64,000 nt of DNA, from the NCBI GenBank assembly GCA_963664245.1, contig OY760934.1, positions 1,984,001-2,048,000 on the forward strand, written 5' to 3'. The position numbers and the translations under genes are program-made. Shown here piece after piece: positions 53,433 to 62,495 of this stretch. The notes under the pieces were generated by a model. The model was not told the DNA's origin and did not search any database. It saw only the letters and a list, made by a program, of their open reading frames with translations. This stretch comes from GCA-2711565 sp963664245. Lineage in GTDB: Bacteria; Bacteroidota; Bacteroidia; Bacteroidales; GCA-2711565. Position 1 is the stretch's first letter; each line of letters begins with the position of its first letter.

Positions 53433-56400
53433 TTACATATTTCTCCTATATTGCCCGCCAACTTTAAATAATGCATTGGTAATCTGCCCAATAGAACAAT
53501 ATTTGGCAGCCTCCATTAATATTTCAAATACATTTTGGTTGTGGATAGCCGCTAATTGCAGCTCTCTCAACCAATGCTCTGATTCTTTTTCCCAGGTTTT
53601 GTGTAACTGATTCAGCATGTGAATTTGATATTCTTTTTCGGTTTTTGTTGCACGGATCACTTCTCCCGGCAATACCGTTGGCGAACCCTTTGACGACAAA
53701 AAGGTATTTACACCCATAATGGGTAATTTTCCGCTGTGTTTCAGGGTTTCATAATACAACGATTCTTCCTGGATTTTGCTTCGCTGGTACATGGTTTCCA
53801 TGGCTCCCAACACTCCGCCTCTTTCAGTAATCCGGTCGAACTCCAAAAGAACGGCTTCCTCAACCAAATCAGTAAGTTCTTCAATAATAAACGAACCCTG
53901 CAAAGGGTTCTGATTCTTTGCCAGTCCCAACTCGTGATTGATAATCATTTGAATGGCCATAGCCCGGCGAACCGATTCTTCGGTAGGCGTGGTAATGGCC
54001 TCGTCGTAAGCGTTGGTGTGCAACGAATTACAGTTATCATAAATGGCATACAGTGCCTGAAGCGTGGTCCGAATATCGTTGAAATCAATTTCCTGGGCGT
54101 GTAACGAACGACCTGAAGTTTGAATGTGGTATTTCAATTTTTGCGAACGCTCATCGGCACCGTATTTTATTTTCATGGCTTTGGCCCAAATCAAGCGGGC
54201 AACACGACCCAGTACCGAATATTCCGGATCGATACCGTTCGAGAAAAAGAAAGACAAATTCGGGGCAAACTTATTGATGTCCATTCCGCGCGAAGCGTAG
54301 TATTCCACGTAAGTGAAACCATTGGCCAACGTAAACGCCAGTTGCGAAATTGGATTGGCCCCGGCTTCGGCAATGTGGTAACCCGAAATGGAAACCGAAT
54401 AAAAATTGCGCACGTAATTCCGTATGAAATATTCCTGAATATCGCCCATCAATCGCAATGAAAAATCGGTTGAATAAATGCAGGTGTTTTGCGCCTGGTC
54501 TTCTTTTAAAATGTCGGCCTGAACCGTTCCCCTTATCCGGCAAATCGTATCGGCCTTGATTTTTTCGTAAGTTTCTTTTGGCAGAACCTGATCGCCGGTT
54601 ACTCCCAGCAACATTAATCCCAGCCCGTCGTTTCCCTCCGGGAGCTTGCCCTGGTATTCGGGGCGTTTTGTTCCGCGGGTTTTATAAATTTTTGCGATCT
54701 TGGCTTCCACCTCTTTTTCCAATCCATTTTCTTTAATGTAAACTTCACATTGCTGATCAATAGCAGCATTCATAAAATAGCCAACCATGGTTGGCGCCGG
54801 ACCGTTGATGGTCATGGAAACGGAAGTTTTCGGATCCGCCAGGTGAAAACCAGAATACAATTTTTTGGCATCATCCAAGCAACAAATGGAAACCCCCGAA
54901 TTCCCAATTTTTCCGTAAATATCCGGACGGCGGTCGGGGTCTTCGCCATAAAGCGTTACCGAATCAAAAGCCGTTGACAGGCGTTTTGCTGGCAATCCCA
55001 ACGAAACATAATGAAAGCGGCGATTGGTCCGTTCAGGGCCACCTTCGCCAGCAAACATACGGGTGGGGTCTTCACCTTCGCGTTTAAACGGAAACACACC
55101 CGCGGCAAACGGAAATTCGCCCGGAACATTTTCCTTGAGTACCCATTTCAAAATATCGCCCCAGGCATCGTATTTCGGGAAAGCAATTTTCGGGATTTTC
55201 AAATGCGACAAAGACTTGGTATGGGTCTCCATACAAATTTCTTTATCGCGAACCTTAAATTTATATTCGGGAGCCTTAAATGCTTTTTTCTTATCCTCCC
55301 AAGAATTTAATATTTCGATGTTATGCCCGTCAAGGTCGCGCTCAACTTCTTTATAAGCCCGTTCAAGGTCTTGAATTGAAGCCTTACTTTTTTCAGAATC
55401 AAGGATTTCTGTTGTTTTTTTCAGTGCATACATTCGCTGTGCTACAGCCGCCTGATCGTTGGCCCACTTATTATAAGAACGCACGGTGTCAGAGATTTCC
55501 GACAAATAGCGTGTCCGGTGCGGCGGAATAATAAAAACTTTCTCCGACATTTCATCGGTGGCTTCCATTTTCGATTGAAAATCCACCCCGGTTTTCTCCC
55601 TGATTTTTTCAATCAGAGCCTTGTACAATTGATTCACACCCGGATCATTAAACTGAGAAGCAATGGTTCCATACACCGGCATGGCTTCCGGGTCCTCATG
55701 CCATAATTGATGATTGCGGGCATATTGTTTTTTCACGTCACGCAAAGCATCCAAGGCACCACGTTTATCAAATTTATTCAGGGCAATAATGTCAGCAAAA
55801 TCAAGCATGTCAATTTTTTCCAGCTGGGTAGCCGCCCCGTATTCCGGGGTCATCACATACATCGAAAGATCGCTGTGATCGATAATTTCGGTATCCGATT
55901 GCCCGATGCCGGAAGTTTCTAAAATCACCAGGTCAAAATTGGCTGCCTGTACAATTTGCTCGGCATCTTTTACGTATTTCGACATGGCCAGGTTCGACTG
56001 ACGCGTAGCCAGCGAACGCATATACACGCGTTCGTTAAAAATAGAATTCATACGGATGCGGTCACCCAAAAGGGCTCCGCCGGTTTTACGTTTAGACGGA
56101 TCAACCGAAATAATGGCAATGGTTTTATCTTCAAAATCAGCCAAAAAGCGGCGTACCAATTCATCCACCAAACTGGATTTCCCAGAGCCTCCGGTTCCGG
56201 TAATTCCCAATACCGGGGCTTTGTGTTTTTCGGCCCTAGTTTTTATTTCTTTTAATAAATCTTCAATCTCGGCAGGATTATTTTCAGCAGCAGAAATTAT
56301 TCGTCCAAGCGTTTTGGGGTCTTTTTCCAATACCCCGTTTAATTTCACGTTAACTTGTTTTCCAGTCGGAAAATCCGATTTTTCCATCAAATCATTAATC

Positions 56401-56804
56401 ATTCCCTGTAGGCCCATTTCACGGCCATCGTCCGGCGAGTAAATCCGGACAATACCATAATCGTGCAGCTCTTTCATTTCTTCGGGAAGGATCACCCCTC
56501 CGCCTCCACCAAAAATTTTGATGTGTTCACACCCCCTTTCTTTCAAAAGGTCATACATATATTTAAAGAACTCTATATGACCTCCCTGGTAAGAGGTAAT
56601 GGCAATCGCCTGAACATCTTCCTGAATGGCACATTCCACAATTTCCTGAACCGAACGGTTGTGCCCAAGGTGGATTACTTCTGCTCCTGTAGCCTGTATT
56701 ATGCGGCGCATCACATTAATGGCAGCATCATGACCATCAAAAAGGGACGCTGCCGTAACAATCCGGATGTGATTTACAGGCTTGTAAATCTCCTGTTTCA
56801 GCAT
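53433..56804 (-). CDS. icmF: Fused isobutyryl-CoA mutase IcmF
   Basis: A 1123-residue coenzyme-B12 mutase interconverting isobutyryl- and butyryl-CoA (and, in known homologues, isovaleryl- and pivalyl-CoA). Order: B12-binding domain (about 1-140) with LFDGHDAAINVMRRI carrying the cobalt-ligand His; MeaB-like G-protein chaperone domain (about 190-400) with GTGGSGKSSLVDEL and NKFDKRG; linker; TIM-barrel mutase domain (about 560-1100). Specificity residues favour IcmF over methylmalonyl-CoA mutase: Phe in NRRFHYVSLG and Gln in DQAQNTCIYST, where the latter enzyme has Tyr and Arg. It heads an operon with buk. Confidence 0.95.
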   Translation of the reverse strand: MLKQEIYKPVNHIRIVTAASLFDGHDAAINVMRRIIQATGAEVIHLGHNRSVQEIVECAIQEDVQAIAITSYQGGHIEFFKYMYDLLKERGCEHIKIFGGGGGVILPEEMKELHDYGIVRIYSPDDGREMGLQGMINDLMEKSDFPTGKQVNVKLNGVLEKDPKTLGRIISAAENNPAEIEDLLKEIKTRAEKHKAPVLGITGTGGSGKSSLVDELVRRFLADFEDKTIAIISVDPSKRKTGGALLGDRIRMNSIFNERVYMRSLATRQSNLAMSKYVKDAEQIVQAANFDLVILETSGIGQSDTEIIDHSDLSMYVMTPEYGAATQLEKIDMLDFADIIALNKFDKRGALDALRDVKKQYARNHQLWHEDPEAMPVYGTIASQFNDPGVNQLYKALIEKIREKTGVDFQSKMEATDEMSEKVFIIPPHRTRYLSEISDTVRSYNKWANDQAAVAQRMYALKKTTEILDSEKSKASIQDLERAYKEVERDLDGHNIEILNSWEDKKKAFKAPEYKFKVRDKEICMETHTKSLSHLKIPKIAFPKYDAWGDILKWVLKENVPGEFPFAAGVFPFKREGEDPTRMFAGEGGPERTNRRFHYVSLGLPAKRLSTAFDSVTLYGEDPDRRPDIYGKIGNSGVSICCLDDAKKLYSGFHLADPKTSVSMTINGPAPTMVGYFMNAAIDQQCEVYIKENGLEKEVEAKIAKIYKTRGTKRPEYQGKLPEGNDGLGLMLLGVTGDQVLPKETYEKIKADTICRIRGTVQADILKEDQAQNTCIYSTDFSLRLMGDIQEYFIRNYVRNFYSVSISGYHIAEAGANPISQLAFTLANGFTYVEYYASRGMDINKFAPNLSFFFSNGIDPEYSVLGRVARLIWAKAMKIKYGADERSQKLKYHIQTSGRSLHAQEIDFNDIRTTLQALYAIYDNCNSLHTNAYDEAITTPTEESVRRAMAIQMIINHELGLAKNQNPLQGSFIIEELTDLVEEAVLLEFDRITERGGVLGAMETMYQRSKIQEESLYYETLKHSGKLPIMGVNTFLSSKGSPTVLPGEVIRATKTEKEYQIHMLNQLHKTWEKESEHWLRELQLAAIHNQNVFEILMEAAKYCSIGQITNALFKVGGQYRRNM

Positions 56805-57185
56805 AGTAAGAATTTTTATTTATTAGGTTAAAGCAAATATAGTGAATCCCTGCAAATTTCAAGCAATAAAGCGTTTAGAAAGCTCTTCAAATAAATCTCA
56901 AATTATAAGATTAAAATCCTGCAATTTATTGGATCTACTTCTCTCCATAGAAAAAGTTTGAAGTTAGAAGACCGAAGCTGGAAGTTTTTCCATAAAATTA
57001 CTTCTGACTCCTATCTTCCGGTTTTCTGCCAACATATTGTTACTTTATTGAAAATCATTCAAGTTTCTAATACAATTTACTTTCAATGTATAGTAATTTA
57101 TTTAGTATCATTCTTAATGAATAAATCTATAATATTGCAGCGTTTTTAAGTAATTTAGCACCATAAACCTAAAGATGAACGACTT
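56805..57185. other. Divergent intergenic region between icmF and the FeS oxidoreductase gene
   Basis: 381 bp with no gene that I can support. It should hold both promoters. It includes a dispersed-repeat segment at 56958-57027. The ~100 bp before the right gene are very AT-rich, with TAATTTAG at about 57150 as a weak -7 candidate. Confidence 0.6.
56958..57027. repeat. GAAG-rich dispersed repeat
   Basis: A GAAGTTAGAAGACCGAAGC... segment followed by a partly complementary ...CTTCTGACTCCTATCTTCCGG forms an imperfect inverted repeat. The style matches short dispersed repeats of Bacteroidota; only one copy is visible here. Confidence 0.4.
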
Positions 57186-59273
57186 ATGATTAAACAGTTG
57201 ATATTTGCCGCCGCATTGCTTATCACTTTGGGCATTTTTGCATGGACCATATGGAGGATATTTTCTTACCTGAAATTTACCAAACCCTATCCTATAAAAA
57301 ACATCCCCCGCCGTATCGGCATTATGATGGAGGTAGCCATTGGGCAAACCAAAATTTTCCGCCGACCCATTATCGGCTTCCTGCATGCTTTGGTATTCTG
57401 GGGATTTCTTGTGATCCTGATCGGAAGTATTGAGATGGTGATTGACGGGCTATTTGGTACCGAACGCGTACTTTCTGTGATGGGCCCGGTGTATGATGTG
57501 CTGTTTGCTACCGGCGACATTTTCGCCTTTATCATTGCTTTAGCGATCATTGTTTTCCTTTTCCGCCGCCTGTTTATGCACATCAAACGTTTTTATGGTG
57601 TGGAAATGAAAAAAATCTCAAAATTAGATGCTAACCTGGCCCTGACCATTATCCTTGTGTTGATGATTTCCCTTTTAGGCATGAACACGTTTTACATTTT
57701 GCATGCCCAACAACTCAACCAGGAAGTATTGGGTGTTTTCCCGGTGAGTGAATTTTTCGCTTCGCTTTTTGTTGGAATGAATGCAAACAGCGTTTACCTC
57801 TTGCACGAAATCAACTGGTGGGCACACATTTTATTGATCTTTTTATTCGCTAACATATTACCTTATTCTAAACACTTCCACGTATTTATGTCGGTTCCGA
57901 ATGTCTTTTTGAGTCGACTACAACCTTTGGGATATTTAGAAAACATGCCGGCTATTACCAAGGAAGTAAAATTAATGATGGATCCGAACGCTGCTTTTGC
58001 AACTCCTGCCGAAGGCGAAGAGGAAGAAGAAGTTTCGCGCTTTGGCGTGTTGGATGCCGACGATGCCACCTGGAAAAATTACGTGGATTCATTGGCTTGT
58101 ACCGAGTGTGGGCGTTGTACTTCGGTTTGTCCGGCAAATACTACCGGCAAAATGCTTTCACCTCGTAAAATCATGATGGATCTTCGTGCCCGGATGAAAG
58201 AAAAAGGACCGGGATTGGTAAAAGAAGGTAAAGAATACAGCGACGGAAAATCCTTGATCCGCGATTATATTTCGGAAGAAGAACTTTGGGCCTGTACCAC
58301 TTGTAATGCCTGTGCACAGGAATGCCCGATCAACATCAACCACCCGAGCCTGATCGTAGATATGCGCCGTTACCTGGTGATGGAAGAATCGGCTGCCCCG
58401 GGCGAGTTGAATGCTATTTTCAGTAACATTGAAAACAATGGAGCACCTTGGCAATTCTCTCCCGAAGACCGTATGAAATGGGCCGAAGATATGAACCTGG
58501 AAGTTTCAACCATGGCCGATAAAATGGCTGAAGGAAAAACCCCTGAATATTTATTTTGGGTGGGTTCTGCCGGAGCTTTCGACGATCGCTACAAAAAAGT
58601 TAGCCGTGAGTTTATCAAAATACTGAACCATCTTGGGGTAGATTATGCCGTATTAGGAACCGAAGAAACCGACAGTGGTGATGTTGCCCGCCGCGCCGGA
58701 AACGAAATGCTTTTCCAAATGCAGGCCATGATGAACATTGAAGTTTTGAACGGGTACGAAGTGAAAAAAATCATCACTTGCGATCCGCACGATTACAATA
58801 CGTTTAAAAACGAATACCCTGAATTTGGCGGTAAATTTGAAGTAATGCACCACAGCCAGTTTTTGGCACAAAAAATAAAAGAAGGAAAATTAAAACTGAA
58901 CGGTACTTTTGAAGGGCAAAAAATAACCTTCCACGATCCATGTTACTTGGGACGAGCCAATGGCGAGTACGCTGCCCCACGGGAAGTGTTGAATGCTTTA
59001 TCGGCTCAAAATGTTGAGATGGCCCGTTGCAAAAGTTTTGCCCTGTGTTGCGGAGCCGGCGGTGGACAAATGTTCAAAGAAGCCGAAAAAGGCGATAAAG
59101 AAATTTTTATCGAGCGTATTGAAGATGCCATTAAAACCAAAGCCAATATTGTGGCAACGGCCTGCCCGTTCTGCATGGTAATGATGACCGACGGTATTAA
59201 ATACAAAAATAAAGAAGAAGAAATGAAGAATTACGATATTGCAGAATTGGTTTCGCAATCGTTAGACTTATAA
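57186..59273 (+). CDS. Membrane iron-sulfur oxidoreductase, ETF:(methyl)menaquinone oxidoreductase-like
   Basis: 695 residues. The N-terminal ~250 residues hold about five TMs with His residues (NarI-like cytochrome b portion). A ferredoxin-type region has two CxxCxxCxxxCP clusters: ACTECGRCTSVCP (about 304) and ACTTCNACAQECP (about 369). The C-terminal heterodisulfide-reductase CCG region shows one full motif set (HDPCYLG about 583, LCCGAGGGQMF about 620). The first CCG unit looks degenerate. Proteins of this plan are thought to pass electrons from ETF and acyl-CoA dehydrogenases to quinone. It sits divergent from icmF, which fits acyl-CoA oxidation. Confidence 0.88.
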   Translation: MIKQLIFAAALLITLGIFAWTIWRIFSYLKFTKPYPIKNIPRRIGIMMEVAIGQTKIFRRPIIGFLHALVFWGFLVILIGSIEMVIDGLFGTERVLSVMGPVYDVLFATGDIFAFIIALAIIVFLFRRLFMHIKRFYGVEMKKISKLDANLALTIILVLMISLLGMNTFYILHAQQLNQEVLGVFPVSEFFASLFVGMNANSVYLLHEINWWAHILLIFLFANILPYSKHFHVFMSVPNVFLSRLQPLGYLENMPAITKEVKLMMDPNAAFATPAEGEEEEEVSRFGVLDADDATWKNYVDSLACTECGRCTSVCPANTTGKMLSPRKIMMDLRARMKEKGPGLVKEGKEYSDGKSLIRDYISEEELWACTTCNACAQECPININHPSLIVDMRRYLVMEESAAPGELNAIFSNIENNGAPWQFSPEDRMKWAEDMNLEVSTMADKMAEGKTPEYLFWVGSAGAFDDRYKKVSREFIKILNHLGVDYAVLGTEETDSGDVARRAGNEMLFQMQAMMNIEVLNGYEVKKIITCDPHDYNTFKNEYPEFGGKFEVMHHSQFLAQKIKEGKLKLNGTFEGQKITFHDPCYLGRANGEYAAPREVLNALSAQNVEMARCKSFALCCGAGGGQMFKEAEKGDKEIFIERIEDAIKTKANIVATACPFCMVMMTDGIKYKNKEEEMKNYDIAELVSQSLDL

Positions 59274-59290
59274 GATATTCAAGCAAAGGT

Positions 59291-59325
59291 AAAAAGCTGT
59301 TTTTTTTAAAAAAACAGCTTTTTTA
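59291..59325 (+). terminator. Rho-independent terminator
   Basis: AAAAGCTGT and ACAGCTTTT, extended by A/T pairs, form a hairpin followed by a T-run, 18 bp after the oxidoreductase gene. Confidence 0.8.
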
Positions 59326-59379
59326 TTTATACAATCTACATGTTTTATATTTATATTTGTGCATATAAATTCTGTGTAG

Positions 59380-59745
59380 ATGATTGAATATTTGTTGGAA
59401 GAATCGGGGATATTTGTTGTAAAATTCTCCGAAACAGTAGAGATAGAAGAAATAAGAAGATACATTATACAATTTGAAAAACTCACCAACCTGCCTAATA
59501 ACATTTTAATCCTATACGATTTAAGAGAAGCCCAGGTAAACCTTAAAAAAGATGATCTTAAATTTCTTAATGAGTTTGCCGAAAAAGCAAACCGGAAATA
59601 TTCATCGGTTAAAACAACCTTTCTTGTGGATAAACCAAACATTACAGCCATCATGCTGATGTTTTCTCACAAAACGCCCTCAGAAAAAATAAACCGAAAA
59701 GTTTTTTCCACAGAAATAGCTGCCCGCGAATGGCTAACACAATAA
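59380..59745 (+). CDS. Small SpoIIAA/STAS-like hypothetical protein
   Basis: 121 residues, soluble, with alternating strands and helices: FVVKFSETVEIEEIRRYI, NNILILYDLREAQVNLKKDDL, SSVKTTFLVDKPNITAIMLMFSH and the end FSTEIAAREWLTQ. The pattern fits the SpoIIAA-like/STAS-type fold often seen in Bacteroidota hypothetical proteins. No catalytic site is visible. It follows a terminator, so it is transcribed alone. Confidence 0.6.
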   Translation: MIEYLLEESGIFVVKFSETVEIEEIRRYIIQFEKLTNLPNNILILYDLREAQVNLKKDDLKFLNEFAEKANRKYSSVKTTFLVDKPNITAIMLMFSHKTPSEKINRKVFSTEIAAREWLTQ

Positions 59746-59804
59746 CTCCGCCCGGAAAAACATATTTTTCCACCTGATTAAAAAAATTTTACTTCTTAAA
59801 TTTT

Positions 59805-59980
59805 CAATTGAAAATTGCACCTCGAAAGTTGTACATTGTAAATCAAACCTTGTTTTTTCTTAATTTTACCTTTGCAGAACGGAATGCTTCTCCCTGGTTT
59901 CACCAAGGCGAGATGATCGATGATTTTTTATTGAAAAGATATAAATGAAATAACACACACTAGTTTATACAGATATTGTG
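59805..59980 (+). repeat. Leader repeat, copy 1
   Basis: From 59805 to the short ORF's ATG (59884), 78 of 82 positions match copy 2 with no indels. It contains TACCTTTG at 59867-59874 (a -7 box), then GCAGAACGGAATGCTTCTCC, then an AT-rich stretch with TAGTTTATA ending at the start codon of the next gene. Confidence 0.85.
59884..59916 (+). CDS. Putative leader peptide MLLPGFTKAR
   Basis: A 10-codon ORF in leader repeat copy 1. The first five residues MLLPG are shared with copies 2 and 3. The frame stays aligned with the other copies to a common TAT-TGA at 59929-59934. Translation is unproven. Confidence 0.35.
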   Translation: MLLPGFTKAR

Positions 59981-60862
59981 CAACATTATAAAAACCAAAC
60001 ATCTATAAAAAGTATTAATATTATTATTACTTTCATTGCCTTTCAGATTTCTGTTTGTAATGCTCAGCTGACATTCAGAATAGATGAGAATATTTCATTC
60101 CCAGACTTGAGTGTTAAAATATCAAAAAATATAAGTTTTCCGGATATAACAGTAAAAATAGGAGAAAATGTTTCTTTTGAAGATTTTACTGTCGGTATTA
60201 CTTCAAATAAAAATGAAGCAGATTTTATTATTACTGAATCAAGATATCCTGATTTAAGCATAAAAGCTTCTGAAGATGTTTTACACCCTGATATAAGCAT
60301 AAAAGCGGGTGAGACAGTTTCTTTTCCAGACGTTACAATTAAAATAAAAAAATCCGGGACAGTTGGTTATACTGTTTTTACAGAAAAAGCATACATTTCA
60401 TTAAGAGAAATTGTTATTGCCTTACTTCCTGCTATTAACAAGGAGTTAGATTATAAATATGAGAAAATCCCGATATATACTCAAAAGAGCAATAGTTCAA
60501 TTAAGAATCACAATAATTCAGATAGCAATCACACTAATTTTATAAATGCTTTGAGAGGGGCAAAAATATTTGCCCAAGATGATAAAAATACATATCTCGG
60601 AAAAATAGCGAGTGAGTATGATTCTGAATCTATTTTTAATGAATATGGAACTTATGGAAGTGAATATAGTTCGTCCAGCATTTGGAATGAATATTCGACA
60701 TTTGGAAATGAATATAATTCATTATCACCTTTTAATGATTATAGTTCCAAACCTCCAAAGATTATTAAGGATGGAAAGATAATCGGATATTTAACAACAA
60801 ATGAATCAATTAATGGCGGTGTTTCGCCACATATATTAAAGGGATTAAAAGACAAATTTTGA
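59978..60862 (+). CDS. Secreted repeat protein with SFPD repeats, unknown function
   Basis: 294 residues from a GTG start within the end of the leader repeat. A signal peptide (about 12-30, ending SVCNAQ) is followed by imperfect 13-residue beta repeats of the form NISFPDLSVKIS (five or more, about 33-125). A linker comes next, then a C-terminal region (about 205-294) with EYDSESIFNEYGTYGSEYSS, SIWNEYSTFGNEYNS and FNDYSSKPPKIIKDGKIIGYLT. That Tyr/Ser-rich module occurs in other bacterial proteins I cannot name. It is probably extracellular. AT-rich, unlike the genes to its left. Confidence 0.7.
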   Translation: MQHYKNQTSIKSINIIITFIAFQISVCNAQLTFRIDENISFPDLSVKISKNISFPDITVKIGENVSFEDFTVGITSNKNEADFIITESRYPDLSIKASEDVLHPDISIKAGETVSFPDVTIKIKKSGTVGYTVFTEKAYISLREIVIALLPAINKELDYKYEKIPIYTQKSNSSIKNHNNSDSNHTNFINALRGAKIFAQDDKNTYLGKIASEYDSESIFNEYGTYGSEYSSSSIWNEYSTFGNEYNSLSPFNDYSSKPPKIIKDGKIIGYLTTNESINGGVSPHILKGLKDKF

Positions 60863-60907
60863 ATAAATAATATCGATAACGATATTAGATTTACGATTGC
60901 TAATTCG

Positions 60908-61114
60908 CAATTGAAAATTGCACCTCGAAAATTGCACATTGCAAATCAAACCTTGTTTTTTCTTAACTTTACCTTTGCAGAACGGAATGCTTCTTCCCGG
61001 CATTAATGGAATGATGATTTGTTATTGATTATTTTTAATTAATCCTTGCACAAAGTTGCAGGAAAAATTAATACGTATTGAGATATACAAACATTAGTTT
61101 ATAAGTATATTATG
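60908..61114 (+). repeat. Leader repeat, copy 2
   Basis: It starts CAATTGAAAATTGCACCTCG as in copy 1 and carries TACCTTTG at 60970-60977 and the ATG of the short ORF at 60987. Downstream it has a ~60-bp stretch not found in copy 1, then TTAGTTTATA and the start of the next gene. Confidence 0.85.
60987..61028 (+). CDS. Putative leader peptide MLLPGINGMMICY
   Basis: A 13-codon ORF plus stop in leader repeat copy 2, the same length as that of copy 3. Codons 2-5 differ from the other copies only at synonymous third positions. Confidence 0.35.
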   Translation: MLLPGINGMMICY

Positions 61115-62323
61115 TGTAATAAAAAATTGAAACAATTAGTCATAATTTTCATTCTTGTTTTTGCAGGAATGAGTTCTTGTTCACAAAAAACAGATGTTGA
61201 TATTAAAAGAATCGACGGGTATGTGGAATATCTAAATAGTATTAAGACACCAGCCAAAGATTATGTTTTAAATAAATTTCAAACGAACGACATTGTAATC
61301 CTTGCTGAACGTTATCACATGGAAGAAACACAATATGATTTGATAAATGAAATTGTAAATGATGATTATTTTATTTCCAACGTTGGAAACATATGTATAG
61401 AAATTGGCACTTCAAATTTGGCAGACAGCCTGAATAATTATCTAACGACTTTCAATGGGAAGTTAACAAATGGAGAACATAAACTCATAAAATTCCAAAG
61501 AGATATTTCTTTTTATCCATTATGGAGTAGAGAAAGTTATCGATTGTTTTTACTAAACTTATTGGCTCTGAACAAGTCTTTAGACGATCAGAGAAAAATT
61601 AATTTGTATTTATGTGACATAGAATTTGACTGGAATAAAATCCATACAAACAAAGACTGGGAGCAAGCCGTTAACAACAATAGAGACAGCATCATAGCAC
61701 AAAATATCTCTAAGCATTTTGACAAAATTCAAAAATCACCCCGAAAAAAAATGTTAGTTATCCTGAATGAGGCTCATGCAATAACTAACACGGAGTGGAT
61801 TGACGCGTGGCACAAAAGAGCAGCTCAATATTTAGCAGAAAAATATGGGAAAAATAAAATTACTTCGATACTTATAAATAGTGTAACAACGAATGAAAAA
61901 GACGAAGATATATTTTTACAAAGTGGATATTGGGACGCCGCGTTTAATATCTCAGAAAAAACGGATGTTGGTTTTAACTTCAATAATTCACCTTTTGGAC
62001 AAGATAAGTTCGATTATGCAATAGGAAAAAACAATCAATTGTTTTGTTATAAAGACATCTTTACAGGATTTGTTTTTTATAAACCAATAGCGCAGCATCG
62101 ACTTAGTACAGGAGTAAACGGAATAATTGATTCAAACTTTCGTAACGAATTTCTAAGACGTATAAAAATATGTAATGGAGAAGAATATTACGAAAATTTG
62201 AGAAGGGACAATCATCTAGTTGGATGGAATAAAATAGAGTATTTGCAATATGACAATCTAAATGAAATGCTCATTGAAATCAAAAGATTAAAAGAAGAAT
62301 ATTTAAAACAAAAAACTAAATAA
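61112..62323 (+). CDS. Lipoprotein of the EreA/ChaN-like superfamily
   Basis: 403 residues. A lipoprotein signal ends FAGMSSCSQK (Cys about 23). The mature domain opens with DIVILAERYHMEETQYDLINEI and ICIEIGTSNLADSL, which match the acid/His-bearing start of the erythromycin-esterase/ChaN/TraB-Tiki fold (usual form LGE-x-H). A later His occurs in LNEAHAITNTEWIDAW. Homologues include esterases, proteases and haem-binding proteins, so the reaction is open. The usual Gly in the first motif is replaced by Ala (LAERYH). The N-terminus MCNKK lies within the end of the leader repeat. Confidence 0.65.
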   Translation: MCNKKLKQLVIIFILVFAGMSSCSQKTDVDIKRIDGYVEYLNSIKTPAKDYVLNKFQTNDIVILAERYHMEETQYDLINEIVNDDYFISNVGNICIEIGTSNLADSLNNYLTTFNGKLTNGEHKLIKFQRDISFYPLWSRESYRLFLLNLLALNKSLDDQRKINLYLCDIEFDWNKIHTNKDWEQAVNNNRDSIIAQNISKHFDKIQKSPRKKMLVILNEAHAITNTEWIDAWHKRAAQYLAEKYGKNKITSILINSVTTNEKDEDIFLQSGYWDAAFNISEKTDVGFNFNNSPFGQDKFDYAIGKNNQLFCYKDIFTGFVFYKPIAQHRLSTGVNGIIDSNFRNEFLRRIKICNGEEYYENLRRDNHLVGWNKIEYLQYDNLNEMLIEIKRLKEEYLKQKTK

Positions 62324-62380
62324 AATCCCAAAACCGCTCGGATGACTAATTAATAATAAACCGTTTTGGTTCCAGATTTA

Positions 62381-62495
62381 TTTCTTACTTTTATAATTAC
62401 AGAACGGAATGCTTCTCCCCGGCATTGAGCGATTGATGATTTTTTATTGAAAGATATAAGTGAAATAAATACAATTAGTTTATACATAAGTTATG
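62381..62495 (+). repeat. Leader repeat, copy 3
   Basis: Shorter to the left than copies 1 and 2: similarity begins at about 62381 (TTTCTTACTTTTATAATTAC) and the -7 box is degraded. The part from AGAACGGAATGCTTCTC through TTTTTTATTGAAAGATATAA and TTAGTTTATAC is close to copy 1. Confidence 0.8.
62409..62450 (+). CDS. Putative leader peptide MLLPGIERLMIFY
   Basis: A 13-codon ORF plus stop in leader repeat copy 3. It aligns codon for codon with copy 2 (MLLPGINGMMICY). Confidence 0.35.
   Translation: MLLPGIERLMIFY

Noticed and set aside
53736..56831. Many plus-strand open frames opposite icmF
   Set aside because: These are mirror frames of a strongly conserved 1123-residue protein, with no start signals or recognisable products.
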